64,000 bases of DNA, from NCBI RefSeq assembly GCF_029428875.1, contig NZ_JAJSOO010000001.1, positions 7,164,501-7,228,500 on the forward strand, read 5' to 3'. The stretch comes from Streptomyces sp. JH34. Lineage in GTDB: Bacteria > Actinomycetota > Actinomycetes > Streptomycetales > Streptomycetaceae. The notes beneath the pieces were generated by a model. That model had not been told where the DNA came from, ran no database searches, and saw only the letters and a list, made by a program, of their open reading frames with translations. Below, in pieces: positions 16,169-23,279 of the stretch (its first letter is position 1; every line of letters starts with the position of its first letter). The translations under genes and the position numbers were made by a program.

Positions 16169-16591
16169 ATGCCCATCTCCGCCCGCAATCCCGGACGCGC
16201 CCGGCTCACCGTCACCCTCCTCGGCCTCGCCATCGCCGTCACCGGACTGATCACATGGGGCGATGGGGACGTCGACTACACCGGTGCCCAGCAGCAGCAG
16301 ATCAACGCCAGTGCCAGTGCCTGGGGTGACGTCCTCGGCTTCGACAGCACGTCCGACGAGGACATGGCGCTGGCCGATCAGCACCTGCACGACGCGGAAT
16401 CGCAGAAGACATTCGGCATCGTCCTGGGTGTCTTCGGCTTGGCGCTGGTCGGGGCGCGTTGGCTGATCCAGCCCGCGCCCGCAGTGACGACGGCGAAGAG
16501 CCCGGCTGAAGCCACGCTCACCCCGGAACAGCAACAGCAGGCCATCGACATGTACCTCGAAGCGCAGAGGCGCGCACGCGAGGGGCAGTGA
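16169..16591 (+). CDS. Two-helix membrane protein
   Basis: A 140-residue protein with a transmembrane helix near residues 12-30 (TVTLLGLAIAVTGLITW) and another near residues 77-95 (FGIVLGVFGLALVGARWLI). A polar segment rich in Gln and Asp lies between them, and the tail is charged (LTPEQQQQAIDMYLEAQRRAREGQ). Start ATG 16169 with AAGGA upstream. It is co-transcribed with the zinc-finger-like gene. No family recognised. Confidence 0.7.
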   Translation: MPISARNPGRARLTVTLLGLAIAVTGLITWGDGDVDYTGAQQQQINASASAWGDVLGFDSTSDEDMALADQHLHDAESQKTFGIVLGVFGLALVGARWLIQPAPAVTTAKSPAEATLTPEQQQQAIDMYLEAQRRAREGQ

Positions 16592-16602
16592 GGACCACGG
16601 CC

Positions 16603-16647
16603 ATGAGCGACGACCTGAGCCCTGAGGCCGACACCTGCTCGCCCTGA
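16603..16647 (+). CDS. 14-codon ORF, probably a truncated third gene of the operon
   Basis: ATG at 16603 encodes MSDDLSPEADTCSP and then a stop. Its leader (AGGACCACGGCC) almost repeats that of the previous gene (AAGGACCACGACC), so translation signals are in place. The coding part is most simply the start of a gene cut off by a later rearrangement; IS-end sequence begins about 45 bases downstream. It could instead be a genuine short peptide. Confidence 0.35.
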   Translation: MSDDLSPEADTCSP

Positions 16648-16693
16648 CTCCTGAACACGGTCGGAGATCGCTCGCCACAGCGCACAGCCAGCC

Positions 16694-16713
16694 AGGCCGT
16701 TTCGTTTGGATCA
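16694..16713 (+). repeat. Solitary IS-end remnant
   Basis: AGGCCGTTTCGTTTGGATCA matches, in opposite orientation, the sequence just upstream of the IS5-type transposase at 19180-19200 (GGCGGTTTCGTTTGGATCA on the minus strand). No transposase follows it. The two copies face each other across the HxlR/aldo-keto reductase genes. Confidence 0.6.
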
Positions 16714-16849
16714 CCCACTCGTTCTTCCGGTCATAGGTCCGGTCGGCGCCCCATCCGCAGACACGGGCTCGACTTGACCCGCGTCCACTGCACCGCACTC
16801 ATGGTCAGGCCGATCCCAGCCGGCAGCGGAGACGGAGAACGCTGCCACG

Positions 16850-17278
16850 CTAGGAAGCGCGTGCGTCGTGGTTCTCGCGCTCGGCGAGGACCTGTTCCAT
16901 GTGGGTCTGGGCCCACAGTCTGAGCCCGCGTGTCAGGTGGTGGAGTGAGAGCCCGAGTTCGGTCAGCTCGTAGGTGACGGTGACAGGAACCGTGGGTGTC
17001 ACGGTGCGGATGAGCAACCCGTCGCGTTCGAGAGCTCTTAGCGTCTGGGTCAACATCTTCTGGCTGACGCCAACCAGTAGCCGGGCCAGTTCGGAGTAGC
17101 GCATCCTCTTCGGGGCGTGCGATGCTCCGGACTTTTCGGGTGTGTCACCGCCCAGCGCACACAGGATCAGGACGACCCACTTGTCCGAGATCCGGTCGAG
17201 GAGCTGGCGACTGGGGCAGACCGCCAGGAACGCGTTGTACTCCGCCTTGGCCTGCGCTTTCTCGTCGGCCCTCGACAT
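16850..17278 (-). CDS. HxlR-family winged-helix regulator
   Basis: A 142-residue HxlR-type regulator. The core is CPSRQLLDRISDKWVVLILCALGG, then RYSELARLLVGVSQKMLTQTLRALERDGLLIR, and the wing TVPVTVTYELTELG. The N-terminal cysteine in the conserved CPS context (about residue 23) is a possible redox or electrophile sensor, as in related family members. I chose the ATG at 17278; the longer frame runs into the operator. It diverges from an aldo-keto reductase, its probable target. Confidence 0.9.
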   Translation of the reverse strand: MSRADEKAQAKAEYNAFLAVCPSRQLLDRISDKWVVLILCALGGDTPEKSGASHAPKRMRYSELARLLVGVSQKMLTQTLRALERDGLLIRTVTPTVPVTVTYELTELGLSLHHLTRGLRLWAQTHMEQVLAERENHDARAS

Positions 17279-17316
17279 CGTCACTGATCTCCGCCTTTCA
17301 CCTTCTGGGCTGTTAC

Positions 17317-17349
17317 GCACTTCAGAGTGCCTACTTCCCGACAGGAAGT
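17317..17349. promoter_or_regulatory. Twin dyads between HxlR regulator and aldo-keto reductase
   Basis: GCACT-TCAG-AGTGC (17317-17330) is followed at once by ACTTCC-CGACA-GGAAGT (17333-17349). Both lie in the divergent intergenic region, 39-71 bases from the HxlR start and 67-99 from the reductase start. Confidence 0.55.
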
Positions 17350-17415
17350 TTCTCCCCAACACTGATGCAAGAGGGCTGGAAACACCACCCCAGGCATGAA
17401 GTGAAAGGCACCACG

Positions 17416-18288
17416 ATGAACACGCCCTCCACACCTCTTCCCGGCGGAACCTGGACGCTGGGTGACTCCTCCGTCACCCGGTTCGGCTACGGCGCGATGC
17501 AACTCGCCGGCCCGTGGGTCATGGGGCCCCCCGCCGATCACGACGGCGCCCTGGCCGTGCTGCGCGAGGCAGTCAGCCTCGGGATCAACCACATCGACAC
17601 CAGCGACGCTTACGGACCGCGCTTCACCAATGAGCTCATCCGTGAAGCGCTGCGCCCCTACCCGGAGCCGCTGTTCATCGCCACCAAGGTGGGTGCGACC
17701 CGCGACGCACAGGGCGGCTGGCCCACGGCGCGGCGTCCCGAAGACCTGCGCAAGCAGATCCATGAAAACCTCGAATCCCTCGGCGTCGATACCCTCGACT
17801 TGGTCAACATGCGCATGGGCGACGCTCAGGGCCCCCAGCCCGGCTCGATCGCCGAAGCATTCGGAACGCTCGTCGACCTCCAGCAAGAGGGACTGATCCG
17901 CCACCTCGGCGTCAGCAATGTCACTGGGGAGCAGGTCGCCGAGGCGGGCGGCATCGCCCCGATCGTCTGCGTGCAGAACATGTACAACCTCGCCCACCGC
18001 CACGACGACGATCTCGTGGATCGTCTCGCGAGCGATGGGATCGCCTATGTGCCGTTTTTCCCTCTGGGAGGCTTCACGCCGCTACAGTCCGAGGCCCTCT
18101 CACAGGTCGCGAACCGACTGGGGGCGGCACCCATGTCGGTCGCGCTGGCCTGGCTGCTGCAGCGCTCGCCGAACATCCTGCTCATCCCCGGCACTTCGTC
18201 CACCGCCCACCTGCGTGACAACATCGCAGGCGCCGGTCTCTCCCTCTCAGACGCGGATGTAGCCGAACTGGACAGCATCGGCCGCTGA
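17416..18288 (+). CDS. Aldo/keto reductase
   Basis: A 290-residue NADPH-dependent (beta/alpha)8 oxidoreductase. Visible elements are GYGAMQLAG, the active-site Asp/Tyr pair in HIDTSDAYGPRFTNELI, the catalytic Lys in LFIATKVG, and the C-terminal cofactor loop ILLIPGTSSTAHLRDNI. The usual catalytic His ('DLYxxHxPD') is replaced, because the segment reads DLVNMRMGD. This occurs in some AKR branches and may change substrate preference. Start ATG 17416 with GAAAGG upstream. It diverges from the HxlR regulator, which probably represses it. Confidence 0.9.
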   Translation: MNTPSTPLPGGTWTLGDSSVTRFGYGAMQLAGPWVMGPPADHDGALAVLREAVSLGINHIDTSDAYGPRFTNELIREALRPYPEPLFIATKVGATRDAQGGWPTARRPEDLRKQIHENLESLGVDTLDLVNMRMGDAQGPQPGSIAEAFGTLVDLQQEGLIRHLGVSNVTGEQVAEAGGIAPIVCVQNMYNLAHRHDDDLVDRLASDGIAYVPFFPLGGFTPLQSEALSQVANRLGAAPMSVALAWLLQRSPNILLIPGTSSTAHLRDNIAGAGLSLSDADVAELDSIGR

Positions 18289-18299
18289 ACACCACAGGT

Positions 18300-19205
18300 C
18301 ACCGAGCGAGACCGGGCTACGGGGCGGACAAGAGCGAGATGCCCGCGACGTGGAGTCCAGCCAGGTGGATGATGGCGGTCTTCTCGTAGCGGGTGGCGAT
18401 GCCTCGCCACTGCTTCAAGCGGTTGATGCACCGCTCGACGGTGTTGCGCAGCTTGTACGCCCCCCGGTCGAAGGCCGTGGCCTACCGCCGCGGCCGCCCC
18501 GGCGTAGCAGTTGTGCGCGCTGGTCAGCGGGCACGGGGATCACTGCTCGGATGCCGCGCTTGCGCAGGTGCTCGCGGACCGCGCGAGAGGAGTGCGCCTT
18601 GTCGGCCAGGACCAGGTCCGGCCTGGTGCGGGGCCGTCCTCGCGGGCGCGGGACACGCAGGCGGACCATGGCATCGGTGGAAGCGGGGGGTCACCGGGCC
18701 CTGGCCCGCGGTGAGAACGAACGCCAGAGGTCGGCAGCGGGCATCGGCGGCGAGGTGCATCTTCGTGGTCAGTCCGCCGCGGGACCGGCCGATGGCGTGG
18801 TCGTCAGGTTCGCCGCCCGGGGCCCCTTTTCACGGGCCTCGGCCGCGTGTTGGTGGGCCCGTACGATCGTGGAGTCCACCGACACGGCCCAGGCCAGACC
18901 CTCGTCCGCGTCGGCCTGGGCCACCAGGGCGGTGAACACGCGCTCCCAGGTGCCGTCGGCGGCCTACATCCGCAGCTGGTTGTAGACGCCTCGCCAGTTG
19001 CCGTATTTCTCCGGCAGATACACCCACTGGGTCCCGGTTCGGAACTTGCAGGCAATATCGTCGACCACCTCACGGTGATCGCGCCGGCGGCCACCCCGCT
19101 TCGGCGTCCGGTCCGGAAGCAGCGGCTCGATGCGCGCCCACTGCGCGTCAGCCAACGGCAACTCAGACCAACGACCGGCTGATCCAAACGAAACCGCCAG
19201 GGCCC
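18300..19205 (-). mobile_element. Inactive IS5-family insertion sequence
   Basis: Minus-strand transposase in pieces. The N-terminal part (18964-19161) reads MPLADAQWARIEPLLP.. to YGNWRGVYNQLRM and then meets TAG where the family has Trp (LRMWAADG). The DDE core follows in other frames: MHLAADARCRPLAFVLTAGQ, then RPDLVLADKAHSSRAVREHLRKRGIRAVIP, and the C-terminal block near 18360-18440. At least one nonsense mutation and two frameshifts inactivate it. The left terminal sequence on its own strand (GGTTTCGTTTGGATCA) recurs at 16694-16713. The outer ends are estimated. Confidence 0.85.
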
Positions 19206-19206
19206 T

Positions 19207-19743
19207 TCAGTAGATGTGTCCGATGTGGGCCAGAGCCTGCTTCAGAAGCACTCCGTGGCCGCCCGGCATTTCGCTCTGCACAGCCGGTGAGGCCGCCTCC
19301 TGCGGGCTGAACCACACCAGGTCCAGTGCGTCCTGACGCGGGCGGCAATCGCCGGTCACCGGCACGACGTACGCGAGGGACACCGCATGCTGGCGAGGAT
19401 CATGGAACGGGGTGACGCCCGTGGTGGGGAAGTATTCGGCAACGGTGAAGGGCTGCAGCGAGGCCGGGACGCGCGGCAGGGCCACCGAACCGAGATCCTT
19501 CTCCAGATGGCGCAGCAGGGCGTCACGGACTCGCTCGTGGTGCAGGACGCGACCGGACACGAGGGCTCGGCTGATGGTTCCGTCGGCGCCGATCCGGAGG
19601 AGCAGCCCGATGCTGGTGACGTCGCCGCTCTCGTCCACCCGCACAGGGACAGCCTCGACGTACAGGACGGGCATCCGGGCCCTGGCCATGTCCAGTTCGT
19701 CCGTGGTGAGCCAGCCGGGCGTGGTTTCCGTCATGTCAGACAT
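19207..19743 (-). CDS. NUDIX-like hydrolase (DUF4916)
   Basis: A 178-residue protein matching the DUF4916 group of NUDIX-fold proteins: LPVLYVEAVPVRVDE-type strand, SIGLLLRIGADGTISRALVSGRVLHHERVRDALLRHLEKDLG, and PFTVAEYFPTTGVTPFHDPRQHAVSLAYVVPV. The canonical NUDIX box (Gx5Ex7REUxEExGU) is degenerate, so the catalytic activity is uncertain. I chose the start at 19743; a Met three codons in is equally possible. The IS lies directly downstream, with the IS end abutting this gene's 3' end. Confidence 0.85.
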   Translation of the reverse strand: MSDMTETTPGWLTTDELDMARARMPVLYVEAVPVRVDESGDVTSIGLLLRIGADGTISRALVSGRVLHHERVRDALLRHLEKDLGSVALPRVPASLQPFTVAEYFPTTGVTPFHDPRQHAVSLAYVVPVTGDCRPRQDALDLVWFSPQEAASPAVQSEMPGGHGVLLKQALAHIGHIY

Positions 19744-19934
19744 CGCTTGATCATACTTACCCGGCCGGGATTCTGGTCGCTTGTCTGCCGTTTCACACGG
19801 TTCCTGCCCCGCCGAGGCTGCCGCGACCTGCCTTTTGCCTCGGTGGGCGATTCACGCGAGAGCCAATCGTGTTGAGGTAAGTCCGTTCGTCTTTCGCGAG
19901 AGGCTCTCGCCGGCGCACCGCCAGGGCCACGTCC

Positions 19935-20234
19935 AGCCTGGACGCCGGCTACGACTCGGACAAGACCCGCACCGAACTCGCCGCCCGCGGTCTGCACGGC
20001 CGCATCGCGCACAAGGGTGAGAAGGCGCCGATCCAGGCCAGCCAGCGGTGGCACGTCGAGCGCACCCACGCCTGGCAGAACGCCTTCTACCGGCTCGCCC
20101 GCTGCTACGAACGCCGCGCGACGGTCATCGACGCCTTCTTCGACCTTGCGGACACGGTCATCACCGTCCGTAGCCTGATCCGCCGGGCCTGGACGACCCA
20201 CCGCTGGGACGACCGCCCGAACCGCCGTCCATGA
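19935..20234 (+). pseudogene. 3' fragment of an IS5-type transposase
   Basis: The plus-strand frame starting LDAGYDSDKTRTELAARGLHGRIAHKGEKAPIQ, with WHVERTHAWQNAFYRLARCYERR later, is the C-terminal third of an IS5-group DDE transposase and ends at a proper stop. No 5' part exists. The following GTGCGAGCTCTTAG (about 20248-20262) may be the right IS end, and it touches the end of the next gene. Confidence 0.8.
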
Positions 20235-20258
20235 GCACACGCTTATCTGTGCGAGCTC

Positions 20259-20594
20259 TTAGCGGCCCAGGAGTTCGAGCGCGGCCTTGACGGAACCGAG
20301 CAGGGGTTCACCGACCGCGCCGACGGTGGCGGCGATGGCCGCGAGCGCCATCAGTGACCGGCGCCGGGCCGGGGGCTCGTCGGCGCCGAGGGCGGGCAGC
20401 GCGTGGTCGATGGAGGCGCGGTCCGTGTCGTCGGGTACGTCGCCGCGCAGTGCCAGCGCGAGCTGGACGACCTCCCCCAGCTGTTCCTCCAGGGTGCGCT
20501 GCGGGGCGGCGTGGTTGTGGTGGACGATGCCCCGATGGCCCTGACCGCCGACGATGCTGACCCTGTCGCCGAACTGGAAGTCCCCGCCGCTCAT
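20259..20594 (-). CDS. Small partner protein of DUF6232, with N-terminal GD-V-I-GG-HxG motif (copy A)
   Basis: A 111-residue protein. Residues 6-23 (FQFGDRVSIVGGQGHRGI) match the last 20 residues of the DUF6232 protein encoded immediately upstream (FGDSVNIYGGSGHTGV). The middle is helical and acidic. The C-terminus is a hydrophobic helix (LMALAAIAATVGAVGEPLLGSVKAALELLG, shared with copy B at 35767-36129). The ATG overlaps the upstream stop (ATGA), so the two proteins are made together. A motif repeated at the end of one protein and the start of its neighbour is the layout of amyloid-signalling pairs. The effector role of the C-terminal hydrophobic helix is inference. Confidence 0.8.
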   Translation of the reverse strand: MSGGDFQFGDRVSIVGGQGHRGIVHHNHAAPQRTLEEQLGEVVQLALALRGDVPDDTDRASIDHALPALGADEPPARRRSLMALAAIAATVGAVGEPLLGSVKAALELLGR

Positions 20595-21232
20595 TTCAGT
20601 ACCCCCGTGTGGCCCGAGCCGCCGTAGATGTTCACCGAGTCGCCGAAGTGGTAGTTGCCGTAGTTGGTGATCGACAGGGTCTCCACCCTGACCCTCAGCA
20701 CTGCGTTCGGCTTGTCGATCGTCTCGGCGATCTTGACCACGAGTTCGTCGAGATGACGGGGGTCTCCCGCCACCAGGGCCGTGGACTGGCCGTTCGTCTC
20801 GATGGCAAGCGTGTAATGACTCGATGCGAAGACCACGGACGCCATCGTGCCGAAGAAGTAGATGAGTACAAGCACGGCGAGCACCACGAGGAACTGGATC
20901 ACGCTGTCGTCGCCCGAGGAGGATTCGAAGTCGCTCGACCCGCCCGACACGTTTGAGAAGAGCATCAGGACGAAGATCAGGACCACAGTGCCCCCGCCGC
21001 GCTTCAGGAACTGCACGAACGCCTCTCCGCGACGCGGGGTCAGTACGAACGTGTAGACGCGGGTGATGTTCTCCAGAGGGTAGGCGGCCCTGTTCACCCA
21101 GAGCAGCCGATCGCTGATGACCAGGTCACCGTGCGGCGGGAGGCTCGGTCCGGGCGCGCCTGCGGTCGCGTACGCGCGGCGCGGTGCCGGTGGTTCGGAT
21201 GGTCTCGGTGGCGGCGTTGCGGGCGTTCCCAT
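20591..21232 (-). CDS. DUF6232-family membrane protein (copy A)
   Basis: A 213-residue protein. After a Pro-rich N-terminus it has LVISDRLLWVNRAAYPLENITRVYT, the DUF6232 signature that looks like a PH-type strand set. Two transmembrane helices follow (about residues 77-95 and 115-142), then a soluble domain with NGQSTALVAGDPRHLDELVVKIAETID. The last 20 residues carry the motif FGDSVNIYGGSGHTGV, repeated at the N-terminus of the overlapping downstream gene. I chose the ATG at 21232 behind GGGGG. The paralogue at 36126-36707 has the same layout. Function unknown; probably membrane-anchored sensing or signalling. Confidence 0.85.
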   Translation of the reverse strand: MGTPATPPPRPSEPPAPRRAYATAGAPGPSLPPHGDLVISDRLLWVNRAAYPLENITRVYTFVLTPRRGEAFVQFLKRGGGTVVLIFVLMLFSNVSGGSSDFESSSGDDSVIQFLVVLAVLVLIYFFGTMASVVFASSHYTLAIETNGQSTALVAGDPRHLDELVVKIAETIDKPNAVLRVRVETLSITNYGNYHFGDSVNIYGGSGHTGVLK

Positions 21233-21685
21233 GCATCCCCCTGAGATGGGCCGCTGTGACGTGGCACTCATTACGCACCAGAACCATCGGCCGCACAAGG
21301 CGAGTTCGAGACCTCGAGGAAGCCGTATCCGCCATTGTGAGCTGGCCCATCGGCACCCGACATCGACCGCCGCGCCTGTGAACGTAGCAGCGCCGTCTTC
21401 CCGGTGACCACAGAGCGTCGCAACTCCATGATCACCTAGACCTGTGCCTGCCTTGCTGTCATGGCTGCCTCGCGCCGCCTATCTGTGCGGCCTCTTGGGG
21501 GACACCGTCATTGGAGCAGCGTCGGCAGCGCGCTGGCGCCGCTGCTCGCCCATCCGGACGATCACGGTGACCTCGCACCCGCTCGTCCTTCTCCGGCGCA
21601 TCGGTGACACCCGGCAACTGATCGACGTCATGAGGTACTGGGCGGACACGCACATCTGCTCTCTCTCCGCCGGCCACCGACAACC
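21233..21685. other. Intergenic stretch, no supported gene
   Basis: About 450 bases between the DUF6232 operon and the next gene's 3' end. One plus-strand frame from 21444 is open but has poor third-position bias. No repeats or strong hairpins noticed. Confidence 0.4.
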
Positions 21686-22420
21686 TCACCCCGCCAGAGC
21701 GGCCGACACCCGGGTAAGGCGTTCGTCCGGCAGGGCGTTGTGGCTTGCGGGGTTACGGAAGGAGTGCATGCCGTCGTTGGTCCGCCTGCCGTCAGTCGTG
21801 ACCCAGCGCACGCGACCGGTCAGGCCCTGGTGTTCGAGGATGGCATCCGCGAGCGGCCCGGTGTCAGGCATGCCCAAACAGGCGCTCAGCGCCTCTGCCA
21901 GGCAGCAGACGGCGTTCTGCGCCGGTACGGCGTCGTCCCCGAAGGCCGGCAGGAGGAGCAAGAGGCGGGCATGGGGGTCCGTGGTCGTGCCGCCAGGGAG
22001 GCGGTTGTACGCGGCGGCTGCCAACTCCCGCCAGGACAGCCCGGGGCCGGTGAAGTTTCCCCCCGTCTGTGCGAGGAGCTCTGCTCTGTCCCAGTCAGGA
22101 TGATGTACGAGGTAGTCGACCCCCGCTTCCTCCTCGACGGTGCGGTAGACGACGTGGAGGCGGGACTCACCACCGAGTGGCACGGTGAAGGTGGGCCAGT
22201 CGTCCTCCCGCCGGAGGCGGCGCTGGAAGTTCCGGTGGTCGGACCATGGGTAATCCGGACCGAACAGCAACTCGCCGGCCTCTCCGTCGGCGCTGGGGTA
22301 CAAGTGTCCCAACCAGAACAACCTCGTTCTCAGAAGTTCGGTGCGCTGGGAGAAGGGGCCGTCGTGATAGCCCGGTATCCGTGCGGGGTGCAACTCCGCG
22401 TAGTTCGTCACGCGGGCCAT
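21686..22420 (-). CDS. Hypothetical protein
   Basis: A 244-residue soluble protein, probably cytosolic. It begins MARVTNYAELHPARIPGYHDG and has FWLGHLYPSADGEAGELLFGPDYPWSDHRNFQRRLR and WPTFTVPLGGESRLHVVYRTVEEEAGVDYLVHHPDWDRAELLA. The C-terminal third is helical with two cysteines (AVCCLAEALSACLG). This composition resembles Streptomyces proteins of unknown function found beside toxin-immunity genes, but I recognise no family. The ATG at 22420 was chosen because upstream codons lose coding bias. It diverges from the FKBP gene. Confidence 0.75.
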   Translation of the reverse strand: MARVTNYAELHPARIPGYHDGPFSQRTELLRTRLFWLGHLYPSADGEAGELLFGPDYPWSDHRNFQRRLRREDDWPTFTVPLGGESRLHVVYRTVEEEAGVDYLVHHPDWDRAELLAQTGGNFTGPGLSWRELAAAAYNRLPGGTTTDPHARLLLLLPAFGDDAVPAQNAVCCLAEALSACLGMPDTGPLADAILEHQGLTGRVRWVTTDGRRTNDGMHSFRNPASHNALPDERLTRVSAALAG

Positions 22421-22666
22421 GATGCCTCGCTGCGTTCCACGGCGGTAAGGCCGGTGACGACCAGCAGGAATTGCCCGTCCTGCCTCTGACTGCTGTGCAG
22501 GGGGACGTGTCACGCGGGTCGTCGGGGTCGTGCGTGCGCGACACCGGCGAGCGTCGCGCGACCGGCCTTGGCGCCTGCGAGGGCGGGACCGGCTCCCGCT
22601 CCGGTACATTCCTCCGATGCGAGAGCCGTGCTCCGTGGCACTCCGGTGGCGAGGGATGGGACCCTG

Positions 22667-23086
22667 ATGAGCGAACTGACGAAGCCCGACATCGTGGTTC
22701 CGGAGGGTGACGCGCCTACCGAGCTGAGGATCCGGGACCTTGTGGTGGGGGACGGGCCCGAGGCACAGCCGGGCAGGGTCGTGCAGGTTCACTACGTAGG
22801 GGTCACGTTCGCGTCGGGACGGGAATTCGACTCCTCCTGGGAGCGGGACCGGCCGTTCAAGTTCGCGGTGGGCGGTGGCAAGGTCATCAAGGGCTGGGAC
22901 CGGGGGGTGAGGGGAATGAAGGCCGGTGGCCGACGCGAGATCATCGTTCCCCCGCGTCTCGGCTACGGCAAGCAGTCGCCCTCTCCGTCGATCCCGGCCG
23001 GCTCGACGCTGATCTTCGTCGTGGACCTGCTCACGGTGGTGGGCGGGCCGGCCGGGGCGAGGCCCCGCTCGACCGGCACGGCCTGA
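22667..23086 (+). CDS. FKBP-type peptidyl-prolyl isomerase
   Basis: A 139-residue single-domain cytosolic FKBP. The family core is complete: VQVHYVGVTFASGREFDSSWERDRPFKFAVGGGKVIKGWDRGVRGMKAGGRREIIVPPRLGYG..SIPAGSTLIFVVDLL. The aromatic active-site residues (Tyr, Phe, Trp) are at the expected places. It accelerates prolyl cis-trans isomerisation during folding. ATG at 22667, with GGAUGGGAC-type purines upstream. It appears monocistronic. The downstream 190 bases hold no gene. Confidence 0.92.
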   Translation: MSELTKPDIVVPEGDAPTELRIRDLVVGDGPEAQPGRVVQVHYVGVTFASGREFDSSWERDRPFKFAVGGGKVIKGWDRGVRGMKAGGRREIIVPPRLGYGKQSPSPSIPAGSTLIFVVDLLTVVGGPAGARPRSTGTA

Positions 23087-23279
23087 ACCTGGCGCTCCTC
23101 GGCTGCGCCGTCAAAGACGTAGTGGACCAGCAGGACCCGGGGAATCCGGTCGGTGATGAACGCGGGGCGCCGGGACGCACCGAGGGACGGGCCGGCGCAC
23201 TCTGCGCAGCTGACAGGACGGACTGCGATGCTTCTCGTGCCGACGGAGAGGGCTTCGCTCTGTCCCTCGGTGAAGCGGG

